A stretch of 10,972 nt of DNA from Pseudomonadota bacterium (GCA_023392975.1 JAEWNA010000095.1:1-10972); one strand, 5' to 3'; counted from the first letter of the stretch, positions 1 through 7,288 are shown. Notes: generated by a model from the letters alone, not told the origin. Made by a program: numbers and translations.

Positions 1-399
1 ATCTACCAGGACCTGCTGCGCCGGCGCGAGAACGCGCGGGTGTCGATGGAGCTGGATCGCGAGCGCCGCGGCCTGACGATGCGCATCCAGGACCCGGCGC
101 AGATGCCGGTGCGGCCGAGCGGCCTGCGCCCGTTGCACATCGCGCTGGGCGGACTCGGTGCCGGCATCGTGGTGCCGCTGGCGCTGCTGTTCCTGCTGGT
201 GAAGTTCGACCCGCGCGTGCGCGCGCCGGGCCAGATCGAGCGCCAGGGCAACTACCCGGTGCTCACCGTCGTGCCGCCGAACCGCACCCGCCGCGACCGC
301 CGGCGCGAATTCGCGCGCACGGCGCTCGCCGCGAGCCTGGTCATGGCCGTGTTCATCGCCTACGGACTGGCGTATTTCATCCGACAGGTGCACGCATGA
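1..399 (+). CDS. Polysaccharide chain-length determinant (Wzz/GumC-like), C-terminal part
   Basis: The 5' end is cut by the window; frame 1 is open from base 1 and gives 132 residues. The first part, about residues 1-35, is charged and helical (YQDLLRRRENARVSMELDRE), like the end of the periplasmic coiled coil and GNVR region of Wzz/GumC/XrtA-locus chain-length proteins. A proline-spaced stretch (DPAQMP, RPSGL) follows, then a membrane segment at about residues 45-68 (LHIALGGLGAGIVVPLALLF). After it comes the family-like phrase FDPRVRAPGQ...NYPVLTVVPP, an arginine-rich cytoplasmic loop (RTRRDRRREF), and a second hydrophobic helix ending the protein at about 108-130. Proteins of this family sit in the inner membrane and set EPS chain length together with a BY-kinase-like ATPase, which is the next gene. 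The stop codon shares ATGA with that gene, implying translational coupling. The extra C-terminal helix fits the PEP-CTERM/XrtA-type subfamily, which is an inference. Confidence 0.82.
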   Translation: MYQDLLRRRENARVSMELDRERRGLTMRIQDPAQMPVRPSGLRPLHIALGGLGAGIVVPLALLFLLVKFDPRVRAPGQIERQGNYPVLTVVPPNRTRRDRRREFARTALAASLVMAVFIAYGLAYFIRQVHA

Positions 400-1133
400 A
401 CGACGGCGCCGGCCATTCGCACGACGATCGCAGCCTGCCCGCCAGGGCGCCGGCCCACGGCGTGATGATGACGACCCTGCAACTGGAGGAGCGGGGGCTG
501 ATCCACCGCCAGGAATCCGGGCGTCGCCATGCCGATGCCTTCCGCGAACTGCGCACGCGACTGCTGTCGATGGCCGGCCGCAGCTACGCCGAGGGCGGCA
601 GTTTCGTGACCCTCGTGGCACCGGTGCGCCCCGGCTGCGGCGGCAGTTACGTCGCCCGCAACCTCGCCGCGGCCTTCGCTTTCGACGAAACGCGGCAGGC
701 GCTGCTCATCGACTGCGACGCCACCCATCCCGCACAGCACGAGGCGCTGAACGTCGGCGGCGAGCGCGGCGGCCTGATCGACTTCCTCGAAAACCCCGCG
801 CTGCCGCTGGAGGACGTGGTCTATCCCACCGGCGTGCCGCGGCTGCAGTTGATCCCCAGCGGCCGCATCCGCGAGACGCCGGGGGAGAGCTACAGCTCGC
901 TGCGCATGCGCGCCGCGCTCGACGCCCTGCGCGCGACCCAGCCGAACCGGCAGATCCTGCTCGACGGTTCGCCGGTACAGGGGTCGCCCGATGCACGCAT
1001 CCTCTCCGACCTCGCCGACCTGGTCGTGCTGGTCGTCGGCGAAGGCCAGGTGCCCAGCGACGCGATCGACAAGGCCGTCGCCAGTTTCCCGCCGGAGAAG
1101 ATCGCCGGCGTGGTGTTCAACCGGCGGCCCTGA
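396..1133 (+). CDS. CpsD/Wzc-type ATPase of EPS locus, probably kinase-dead
   Basis: 245 residues. The layout is that of the cytoplasmic BY-kinase/CpsD family: FRELRTRLL at about 49-57 (the family's fReLRtnl helix), a P-loop position at 75-84, Walker A' LLIDCD at 103-108, and Walker B ILLDGSP at 187-193. PSG at 154-156 and YSSLRM at 166-171 correspond to the family's PaG and S-rich motifs. Active members read PGEGKS in the P-loop; here it is PGCGGS, so the phosphate-binding lysine is glycine (G83). There is also no C-terminal tyrosine cluster, since the protein ends VVFNRRP. Autophosphorylation is therefore unlikely, and a structural or regulatory partner of the upstream chain-length protein is the better inference. 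The start is fixed by the ATGA overlap with that gene. The next gene begins 13 bp after the stop. The family is confident; the loss of activity is inferred from sequence alone. Confidence 0.85.
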   Translation: MNDGAGHSHDDRSLPARAPAHGVMMTTLQLEERGLIHRQESGRRHADAFRELRTRLLSMAGRSYAEGGSFVTLVAPVRPGCGGSYVARNLAAAFAFDETRQALLIDCDATHPAQHEALNVGGERGGLIDFLENPALPLEDVVYPTGVPRLQLIPSGRIRETPGESYSSLRMRAALDALRATQPNRQILLDGSPVQGSPDARILSDLADLVVLVVGEGQVPSDAIDKAVASFPPEKIAGVVFNRRP

Positions 1134-1146
1134 GCCGGCGACCGCG

Positions 1147-2463
1147 ATGCGCCGCCCTGCCCACGCCGCCGCCTGCCTCGCGCTGGCGCTGTGCGCGCTG
1201 CGCCCGGGCGCGGCGCTGGCGCTGCGCATCGACTACGTCGCCGACGTCACCGTCGAGCGCAACGACAACCTGCTGCTGAGCGAGCACGATCCGCTCGCAT
1301 TGACCGTGCTGCGCCCCGGGCTCGCCTTCGACGCGCGCCACGACGGCCCCGCGCTGCAACTGCGGCTCGACGGCCGCTTCGAGCAGCACCGCTACGGCGA
1401 CCGCCGGTTCGACAATCGCGTCGACGGCAACGCCAACGGCCGCCTGGCCTGGCGCGCGATCCCGGAGCGGCTGCGCTTCGAGGTCACCGACGATCTGTCG
1501 TCGCAGCCGGTCGACACGCTGGCGCCGGACGCGCCGGGCAATCGCCAGCGCGTGCACGTGACCTCGGCCGGGCCGACGCTGCAGTTCGGCCAGGGCGACG
1601 GCTGGCAAGGCGATCTCGGCGCACGCTGGGTGCGCAGCCGCGCCGAAGTCACCGACGTGTTCAACGCCGACCGCCTCGACCTCGCGCTGCGCGCCGAACG
1701 CCGGCTCAGCCCGACCAGCCGCCTCGCCTTCCACCTCGAGACCCAGCGCGTCGATTTCCGCGACGACGCCGCGGCACAGGATTACCGACGCACGCAGCTG
1801 TTCACGCGCTGGACGCGCACGCTGAGTCGCTTCGACCTCGTCGTGGACGCCGGCGTGTCGCGGCTGCACGACCTGCGTCCGCAAACCGGCGGCGCCGACA
1901 GTCGCAGCGACCCGCTGCTGCGCGCCACGTTCGGCTGGCGCCCGGACGATCGCCAGCGCCTGCGCCTGCGACTGAGCAGCCAGTTTTCCGACATCGCCAG
2001 CGACCGCCTCGCGGCGGTGAGCGCCGACACCGGCCTGCCCGACACCGTGCCCGCCGGCGACATCGTGGTCGACGCGACGCCGTACCTCGAACGCCGGCTG
2101 GAGGCGGAGTACGTCCGCCATACCGAGCGCTGGCAGATCGCGTTCGTGCCGCACGCCAACCGCATCCGCTACGAAGGCGACGACCAGTTCGATCGCGACG
2201 GCCGCGGCGGCGTGCTCGACCTCGCCTGGCGGGCGCGACCGACGCTGACGCTGGGCGCGAACGCCGGCCTGGATCGCAGCGACTACCGCCAGCTCGACCG
2301 GATCGACGACACCCGGCGGCTGCGGCTGTGGGCGCGATTGCAGCGCAGCCGCCACTGGAGCGTGCATATGCAGTTCGAACGCTGGCAGCGGCGCAGCACC
2401 GTGGCCGGCCAGGACGCGGACCAGGACATGGTCGGCGTGACCCTCGCCTACCGCAATCGCTGA
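1147..2463 (+). CDS. EPS-associated outer-membrane beta-barrel protein
   Basis: 438 residues from ATG 1147. An upstream in-frame ATG at 991 exists but lies inside the previous gene and would bury the signal peptide, so 1147 is preferred. A signal peptide is visible (MRRPAHAAACLALALCAL, likely cleavage after GAALA near residue 25). The mature protein begins with RIDYVADVTVERNDNLLL, resembling the N-termini of EpsL and exosortase/PEP-CTERM-associated outer-membrane proteins, which carry an NDN/DNv phrase. The rest consists of alternating polar/hydrophobic strands with many Arg, Asp, Tyr and Trp residues (e.g. LQLRLDGRFEQHRYG, RHWSVHMQFERWQRR) and lacks internal cysteines, typical of a barrel. 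It ends VTLAYRNR rather than with a canonical terminal Phe. Its place between the ATPase and the lyases suggests a role in polymer passage through the outer membrane; this is inferred. No strong ribosome-binding site is seen, so it may rely on coupling. Confidence 0.75.
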   Translation: MRRPAHAAACLALALCALRPGAALALRIDYVADVTVERNDNLLLSEHDPLALTVLRPGLAFDARHDGPALQLRLDGRFEQHRYGDRRFDNRVDGNANGRLAWRAIPERLRFEVTDDLSSQPVDTLAPDAPGNRQRVHVTSAGPTLQFGQGDGWQGDLGARWVRSRAEVTDVFNADRLDLALRAERRLSPTSRLAFHLETQRVDFRDDAAAQDYRRTQLFTRWTRTLSRFDLVVDAGVSRLHDLRPQTGGADSRSDPLLRATFGWRPDDRQRLRLRLSSQFSDIASDRLAAVSADTGLPDTVPAGDIVVDATPYLERRLEAEYVRHTERWQIAFVPHANRIRYEGDDQFDRDGRGGVLDLAWRARPTLTLGANAGLDRSDYRQLDRIDDTRRLRLWARLQRSRHWSVHMQFERWQRRSTVAGQDADQDMVGVTLAYRNR

Positions 2464-2469
2464 CCCCGG

Positions 2470-4293
2470 ATGCGGCGACTCGCGCGCACCTTCGCCAGCA
2501 CGTGCGCCGGCCTGTGCGTCGCGCTCGCCTGCGCGGGTCTGCTGAGCGCAGGTGCCTGCGCGCGCGACGGGCGCGCCGATGCGGCCGCGCGTCCGCCGCT
2601 GCCGCCGCTGCGCGCGGGCATCCCGCTGGACCTGTCCTACGTCGACCGCGACGCGCCGGCGTTCGCGCGCTTCAAACGCTGGGTCGACCTCGCGGTCATG
2701 GGCACGCCGGACTACGGGTTCTCGGCCTACGACGCGGCGCTGCTCCAGCGCCTGGACCCGCAGCCGGCGTACTGCACGCTCGCCATCCGCATGACCGACG
2801 CCGAGGTCGCCGCCGCCGAGGCCGCGATCACCGCGGGCGACGCGCCGGAGATCGCCGGCGATTCCTACCTCGACGTCGGCCCGCGCATCGCCGCGCTGTC
2901 GCTGACGCTCGACAGCTGCCGCGCACGGATCGACGACACCATGCGCACGCGCTGGTCGGCCTACGCCGAGCAGGCGGTGTGGAACGTCTGGCATCCGCTG
3001 CGTGCGCACTGGGGCGCGCGACCGCATCCGTGGACCGGCTGGGCCACCGACAACCCGGGCAACAACTACCACTACAGTTTCCTGGAGGCGACGCTGTACT
3101 GGGCGCTGGCCTCGGGCAGCGCGGACTGGATGCGCTTCCTCGACGACGAGAAGCTGCCGCCGCTGATCGCCTATCTCGCCACCCTGCCCGGCGGCGGCAG
3201 CCGCGAAGGTACCGGCTACGGCGCCGCGCACATGCGGCTGCTGGCGTTCGCGCGGCTGTGGCGCGACGCCACCGGCGAGAACATCGCGAAGACGCTGGCG
3301 CGCGACGACATCCTCTACTGGACGCAGGCGACGGTACCGACGCTGGACCGGTTCGCACCGATCGGCGACCAGTCGCGGGTGTCGGTGCCGGAGCTGTACG
3401 ACTACCACCGTCGCCTGGTGCTGGAAGCGCGCGCGCTGACCGATGACCCCGCGGCGAAGGCGCTGGCGAGCGGGTGGCTGCATGCGATCGCGATCGACCG
3501 CATGCGCAGCGGCTTCAACACCCAGTACGACCTGCTGCCCGCGGGGCCGGCCGATGCGCCTGCGCCGACCGCGCGGTCCCCCGGCCTCTTGCACCACGCC
3601 ACCGGCGTCGGCCAACTGTTCGCGCGCACCGACTGGACCCGCGACGCGCTGTGGCTGGCGTTCGTCGCCGGGCCCTACGACGAGAGCCATGCGCACCAGG
3701 AACAGGGCGGCTTCACCCTGTTCGGCGGAGACTGGCTGACCGCGCCCGAGAACCTGTGGACCCACAGCGGCCTGCAGCAGGGCACCGAGACCCACAACGT
3801 CCTGCGCTTCGAACGCGATGCCCCGCTCGGCCGGCAGTGTCAGGGGCCGGGCGAGGATCGCGTGGTCCACCAGTGCCCGGGCACGACTTCGACCATGACC
3901 GTCGTGCCCGGCCCCGACGGCGCGTTGCAGGTCGAGGCCGACCTCAGCGCGGCCTACGGCGACGACACGCCGGTGCGACGCTGGACCCGCCGCCTCGACT
4001 TCGGCGGGCGGCGGCTGCGGGTCGAGGACCGCTACGAGACTACGCCGGGGACCCGGGCGGTGTTCCAGGTGCAGGTCCCGGTCGAGCCCGGGATCCACGG
4101 CAACGTCGCCGTGGCCGGCGGGCTGCGGGTGACGGTACTGGCCCCGGAGGGCGCGCGCCTGTCCGCGCTGGACTGGCGGACCGTCGATCCCGAGGAATTC
4201 CGCGGCGGCTGGCGCCTGGACATCGAGGGCGGCGTCGAGGGTGACGGCAAAACCGGCACTTACGTCGTGGAGTTCGAACGACTCCCGAACTGA
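2470..4293 (+). CDS. Heparinase II/III-like polysaccharide lyase, copy 1
   Basis: 607 residues, secreted or periplasmic. The N-terminal hydrophobic stretch (about 8-30) ends LLSAGACARDG; cleavage after ACA by signal peptidase I is possible, while the lipobox reading (AGAC) is imperfect. The body has an all-alpha N-terminal half and a beta-rich C-terminal half, as in heparinase II/III and PL15/PL17-like lyases. Residues that match that family's catalytic set in kind and order are N198-N199 with H201 (PGNNYHYSF), Y250 (EGTGYG), and H407/H409 in YDESHAHQEQGGFTLFGG. Four cysteines (C102, C150, C457, C469) are conserved in the next lyase and suggest two disulfides. The start lies 6 bp after the previous stop with no clear ribosome-binding site. 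The substrate cannot be read from sequence; the EPS made by this locus, probably uronate-containing, is the natural guess. A recycling, trimming or AlgL-like periplasmic clean-up role is inferred. Confidence 0.78.
   Translation: MRRLARTFASTCAGLCVALACAGLLSAGACARDGRADAAARPPLPPLRAGIPLDLSYVDRDAPAFARFKRWVDLAVMGTPDYGFSAYDAALLQRLDPQPAYCTLAIRMTDAEVAAAEAAITAGDAPEIAGDSYLDVGPRIAALSLTLDSCRARIDDTMRTRWSAYAEQAVWNVWHPLRAHWGARPHPWTGWATDNPGNNYHYSFLEATLYWALASGSADWMRFLDDEKLPPLIAYLATLPGGGSREGTGYGAAHMRLLAFARLWRDATGENIAKTLARDDILYWTQATVPTLDRFAPIGDQSRVSVPELYDYHRRLVLEARALTDDPAAKALASGWLHAIAIDRMRSGFNTQYDLLPAGPADAPAPTARSPGLLHHATGVGQLFARTDWTRDALWLAFVAGPYDESHAHQEQGGFTLFGGDWLTAPENLWTHSGLQQGTETHNVLRFERDAPLGRQCQGPGEDRVVHQCPGTTSTMTVVPGPDGALQVEADLSAAYGDDTPVRRWTRRLDFGGRRLRVEDRYETTPGTRAVFQVQVPVEPGIHGNVAVAGGLRVTVLAPEGARLSALDWRTVDPEEFRGGWRLDIEGGVEGDGKTGTYVVEFERLPN
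2943..2991 (+). repeat. 49-bp tract identical to second lyase gene
   Basis: This stretch, encoding part of TRWSAYAEQAVWNVW, is identical base for base to 5092-5140 in the paralogous lyase gene, including all wobble positions. Flanking parts of the two genes are clearly diverged. Confidence 0.9.
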
Positions 4294-4320
4294 GTCGCGC
4301 AAGTCCAACCGCGACGGCAT

Positions 4321-4370
4321 TCACAGTTCAAGCGATCGGCCCGGCCGAGTGCATGGCGCGTCACAGTTCA
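4321..4370 (+). promoter_or_regulatory. Direct repeat TCACAGTTCA spaced 40 bp, between the lyase genes
   Basis: TCACAGTTCA occurs at 4321-4330 and again at 4361-4370, a start-to-start distance of 40 bp (close to four helical turns). Between them lies a small palindrome, TCGGCC-C-GGCCGA at 4336-4348. The region is non-coding in any convincing frame. It could be a binding site for a regulator controlling the second lyase; no -35/-10 pair is evident nearby, so this remains a guess. Confidence 0.4.
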
Positions 4371-4425
4371 CGCCGCCATGGCCCCACACACTGCCCGCAG
4401 GTCGCCTCACCGCGACCGACCGCGC

Positions 4426-4451
4426 TGCGCCCCGATCCGGATGGGGGCGCA
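4426..4451 (+). promoter_or_regulatory. Near-perfect 26-bp dyad upstream of second lyase
   Basis: TGCGCCCC at 4426-4433 pairs with GGGGCGCA at 4444-4451, and the centre holds the perfect palindrome ATCCGGAT (4435-4442). Only one G-G mismatch (4434/4443) interrupts the dyad. No run of T follows, so it is not a standard intrinsic terminator. It may be an operator, an attenuating hairpin in the leader, or a stem that protects an mRNA end. It lies about 55 bp before the chosen start of the second lyase. Confidence 0.45.
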
Positions 4452-4506
4452 CCAGGGGGCGCGGACTGCAGACCCGATCGCCAGGATGCGAGACCGAGTG
4501 AACGCC

Positions 4507-6402
4507 ATGTCGCCCCACCCGTGTGCCCCCGCCTCTCCCCGTCGCCCGCTCCCCCTGCGCACCCTCGCGATCGCCGCGGCCGTTGCCGCCGGCGGATTCG
4601 CCGCCGCCGCGCCGCTGCAGGCCTATCTGGTCCGTCGCAATGTCGAGGCCGACACCGTTCGCCGGCCCGTGACCGCCGCGCAGCCGCGGATCAGCCGCAC
4701 GGCCGTCCGCCGCAATCCCCGGCTGCAGGGCAACATGAATTCCGCGCAGGTCGCGGAAGTGCCGATGAACCTCACGTTCGTCGACACCGCGCGCACCCCG
4801 TACAGCCGCTTCAAGACCTGGGTCGACAACGCCGTCGCCGGCAGCCCGGGCTACGCCTACCAGGCGCGCGATTCGGCACTGATGTTCCGCATCACCCGCG
4901 CCGGCAAGTACTGCACGCACGCCGTGGGCATGGTCGAGCAGCAGGTGTCCAAGGCCGAGACCGCGATCGCCGCCAACCAGAACCCGGAAGTCGCGTACGA
5001 CTCCTATCTCGACGTCGGCCCGATGATCGGCGACCTCGCCATCACCTACGACACCTGTTCGGCCTTCCTCACCGCCAGCCAGCGCACGCGCTGGTCGGCC
5101 TACGCCGAGCAGGCGGTGTGGAACGTCTGGAACTACCAGAATGCCAAGTGGGGTTCGCGCTCGGCGCCGTGGAGCGGCTGGTCGGTGAGCAACCCGGGCA
5201 ACAACTACCACTACAGCTTCCTCGAAGCGACCATGAACTGGGCGCTGGCCTCGCGCAATCCGACCTGGATGAGCCTGCTGCAGAGCGACAAGCTGCCGAA
5301 GCTGGAGGCCTACTACCGGGCGCTCGCCACCGGCGGCAGCCAGGAAGGCACCGGCTACGGCACCGCGCAGATGCGGCTGTTCGAGATCTATCGCACGTGG
5401 CGCGATGCCACCGGCATCGACCTCGCCAACGCCAACCCGCACGAGAGCAACACCATCCGCTGGTGGGTGCACGCCACCGTGCCGACGCTGGATCGCTTCG
5501 CACCGCTGGGCGACCAGTCGCGCAGTTCCGTGCCCGACATCTACGACTACCACCGTCGCCTGGTGCTGGAAGCGCGCCACCTCACCCAGGACCCGGCCGC
5601 GCAACGCATCGCCAGCTGGTGGCTCAACAACATCAGCGTCCAGCAGATGGGCCAGGGCGCGAACTTCCGCTACGACCTGCTGCCCGCCGGCACCGGCGGC
5701 ACCCCGCCGAGCGAGCTGTACTACCTCGGCAGCGGCACCGGCCACCTGTTCGCGCGCACCGGCTGGGACAAGGCCGCGATGTGGATGTCCTACGTCGCCG
5801 GCCCGTACATGGAAAGCCATGCCCACCAGGACCAGGGCGCATTCACCCTGTTCGCGAACGACTGGCTGGCGGTGACCGAGAACATCTGGACCCACAGCGG
5901 CATCCAGCAGGGCAGCGAGGTGCACAACACCCTGCGCTTCGAACGCAGCAACACCAGCGCGGCGCAGTGCGGCAGCCCGGCCAACGACAAGGTCGTGCAC
6001 CAGTGCTACGGCACCACCTCGACGATGTCCGTCACCCCCGGCGCCGCCGGCGCGCTGACCGTCAGCTCCAACCTCACGCCCGCCTACGCCGGCACCACGT
6101 ACGTGAAGAGCTGGACCCGCGCACTCGACTTCTCGAACCGCAAGCTCACCGTGCGCGACAACTTCTCGCTGGGCAGCGGCACCACCGCGATCTTCCAGGT
6201 GCAGACGCCGGTGCAGCCGACGGTCAGCGGCAGCACCGTCACCGCCGGCAAGCTCAAGGTGCGGGTGCTGGAGCCGGCCAACGCGACGATCACCCTGCGC
6301 AACTGGAACAGCGTCGACACCAGCGAGTACAACAAGGGCTGGCGCATCGACATCGGCGGCGGTACCAGCACCTACCTCGTCGAACTCAGCGAGGCGCCGT
6401 GA
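4507..6402 (+). CDS. Heparinase II/III-like polysaccharide lyase, copy 2
   Basis: 631 residues from ATG 4507, chosen because it places a typical signal peptide at the N-terminus (charged SPRRPLPLR, then LAIAAAVAAGGFAAAA, likely cleavage after PLQA). GTG 4498 is an alternative with AGGA 11 bp upstream, and ATG 4378 would add an Arg/Pro-rich non-signal leader. It is a paralogue of the preceding lyase along its whole length. The putative catalytic residues are retained: N232-N233 with H235 (PGNNYHYSF), Y284 (EGTGYG), and H438/H440 in MESHAHQDQGAFTLF. The four cysteines (C136, C184, C488, C500) also match. It differs by a longer linker after the signal and a surface richer in Asn, Ser and Thr. 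It is probably periplasmic or exported and acts on the same EPS or a modified form; the substrate is unknown. Spacing from copy 1 is 213 bp with possible control sites, so expression may be separate. Confidence 0.78.
   Translation: MSPHPCAPASPRRPLPLRTLAIAAAVAAGGFAAAAPLQAYLVRRNVEADTVRRPVTAAQPRISRTAVRRNPRLQGNMNSAQVAEVPMNLTFVDTARTPYSRFKTWVDNAVAGSPGYAYQARDSALMFRITRAGKYCTHAVGMVEQQVSKAETAIAANQNPEVAYDSYLDVGPMIGDLAITYDTCSAFLTASQRTRWSAYAEQAVWNVWNYQNAKWGSRSAPWSGWSVSNPGNNYHYSFLEATMNWALASRNPTWMSLLQSDKLPKLEAYYRALATGGSQEGTGYGTAQMRLFEIYRTWRDATGIDLANANPHESNTIRWWVHATVPTLDRFAPLGDQSRSSVPDIYDYHRRLVLEARHLTQDPAAQRIASWWLNNISVQQMGQGANFRYDLLPAGTGGTPPSELYYLGSGTGHLFARTGWDKAAMWMSYVAGPYMESHAHQDQGAFTLFANDWLAVTENIWTHSGIQQGSEVHNTLRFERSNTSAAQCGSPANDKVVHQCYGTTSTMSVTPGAAGALTVSSNLTPAYAGTTYVKSWTRALDFSNRKLTVRDNFSLGSGTTAIFQVQTPVQPTVSGSTVTAGKLKVRVLEPANATITLRNWNSVDTSEYNKGWRIDIGGGTSTYLVELSEAP
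5092..5140 (+). repeat. 49-bp tract identical to first lyase gene
   Basis: Partner of 2943-2991, identical at every base. A second identical tract of 36 bp (5542-5577 with 3397-3432, encoding YDYHRRLVLEAR) lies further on. Both encode conserved structural segments. Confidence 0.9.
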
Positions 6403-6890
6403 GCCTCGCGCGCAGCGCGCACGCACGCGAGGCCGTCGCGGTCCACCGCGCCGGCCTCGACGACCTGGGCGACCTCGTCCCGCTGTTCTCCGACTACCGC
6501 GTCTTCTACGGCCAGCCGCGCGATCCCGAGACCGCGCGGCAGTTCCTGCACGCGCGCCTGAGCCGCGGCGAATCCACCGTGTTCCTGGCCCGGCCCGACG
6601 GCATCGCCCACGCATCGCCGCTGGGCTTCGTGCAGCTCTACCCGATGTTCTCCTCGGTGCGCGCGGCCAAGCTCTACGTGCTCAACGACCTCTACGTGGC
6701 CGAACACGCCCGCCGTCGCGGCGTCGCGCTGGCGCTGCTGTCGGCGGCGGCCGAGTTCGGCCAGCGCGAAGGCGCGATCCGGCTCGAACTCGAGACCGCG
6801 CACGACAACCACGGCGCGCAGGCGCTGTATCGCGGCCAGGGCTGGCACGACTACGACGGCACGCAGCGCTTCCACCTGCCGCTGGCCTGA
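6399..6890 (+). CDS. GNAT family N-acetyltransferase
   Basis: 163 residues with GTG start at 6399, overlapping the lyase stop as GTGA; GAGG at 6391-6394 serves as ribosome-binding site. The single GNAT fold is recognised from AVHRAGLDDLGDLVPLFSDY (beta1-alpha1), FLARP...LGFVQLYPMFSSV (beta2-beta4), the acetyl-CoA-binding motif A LYVLNDLYVAEHARRRGVAL with its R-R-G-V-A pyrophosphate loop, then IRLELETAHDNHGAQALYRG and a final QGWHDYDGTQRFHLPL. Enzymes of this type move an acetyl group from acetyl-CoA to an amine of a small molecule or protein. There is no signal peptide, so it is cytoplasmic. Coupling to a lyase gene is notable, and it might act on an amino sugar or breakdown product of the polymer, but that is speculation; GNAT substrates cannot be read from sequence. 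The protein is complete and of normal length for the family. Confidence 0.85.
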   Translation: MSLARSAHAREAVAVHRAGLDDLGDLVPLFSDYRVFYGQPRDPETARQFLHARLSRGESTVFLARPDGIAHASPLGFVQLYPMFSSVRAAKLYVLNDLYVAEHARRRGVALALLSAAAEFGQREGAIRLELETAHDNHGAQALYRGQGWHDYDGTQRFHLPLA

Positions 6891-6897
6891 GCCGCGG

Positions 6898-7281
6898 TCA
6901 GTAGGCGTACGAGGAGCCGTTGCTCACGCTGACGAAGGTGCAGGCGCCGGTGTCGTTCCAGCCGAAGCTGATGTAGGCACTGGGCGTGATGCTGCGGATG
7001 GTGTCGATCATCTGCGGGTCGGTGGTCGAGCAGAAGCCGGACGCGTAGGTCTTGTCGCGGGCGTAACAGCTGCCCTGGCTGGTGCTTCCGCTGAAACTCG
7101 CCGCGCCGCACACGATGTACTGCACGCCGTCGGCGGTGCGGCGGGCCATGTTGATGCCGCCGCCCGCGGCCTTGCCCGTGGGATTGACGGTGATGTCGTA
7201 GGCGCCGTAGTTGAAACCGGCGAAGGCACTGCCGGCGGCGAGGCCCAGGCCGAGGGCGAGAAGGACGGTCTTGCGCTTCAT
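6898..7281 (-). CDS. Small secreted four-cysteine protein, unknown function
   Basis: 127 residues. The signal peptide is clear (MKRKTVLLALGLGLAAGSAFA, cleavage after A21). The mature 106 residues are rich in Gly, Ser, Thr and Tyr, start GFNYGAYDITVNPTG, and contain four cysteines (C58, C72, C84, C114) that could form two disulfides. The pattern suggests a small beta-rich extracytoplasmic protein. I do not recognise the family with certainty; similar short exported proteins seem common in Lysobacter-type genomes, but that is memory, not a search. The start is supported by AGGAG 7 bp upstream. A longer open frame continuing upstream to 7764 is a shadow of the neighbouring gene. It lies 41 bp downstream of another minus-strand gene and is probably co-transcribed with it. 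Its stop is 7 bp from the stop of the converging acetyltransferase gene. Confidence 0.72.
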   Translation of the reverse strand: MKRKTVLLALGLGLAAGSAFAGFNYGAYDITVNPTGKAAGGGINMARRTADGVQYIVCGAASFSGSTSQGSCYARDKTYASGFCSTTDPQMIDTIRSITPSAYISFGWNDTGACTFVSVSNGSSYAY

Positions 7282-7288
7282 GGGACGA

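Noticed and set aside
991..1146. Upstream ATG extension of the outer-membrane protein
   Set aside because: It lies within the preceding ATPase gene in another frame, and would place a 52-residue Ser/Pro/Arg-rich stretch before an obvious signal peptide.
1117..4320. Very long minus-strand open frame (1067 codons) opposite the OMP and lyase genes
   Set aside because: It has no family motifs, reads as Arg/Ala/Val/Gly-rich low-complexity protein, and mirrors plus-strand genes with clear motifs. At about 70% GC with strong third-position G/C, long antisense open frames are expected.
4426..4451. Rho-independent terminator between the two lyases
   Set aside because: The stem is strong but no T-run follows; kept as a regulatory dyad rather than a terminator.
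4353..6398. In-frame N-terminal extension of the GNAT gene
   Set aside because: Only the part from 6399 looks like protein of a known family; the upstream reading is an Arg/Pro/His-rich out-of-frame shadow of the lyase gene.
4321..6615. Second long minus-strand open frame (764 codons) opposite the second lyase
   Set aside because: Same composition artefact. It crosses the intergenic gap and the GNAT start without a sensible signal, ribosome-binding site or domain.
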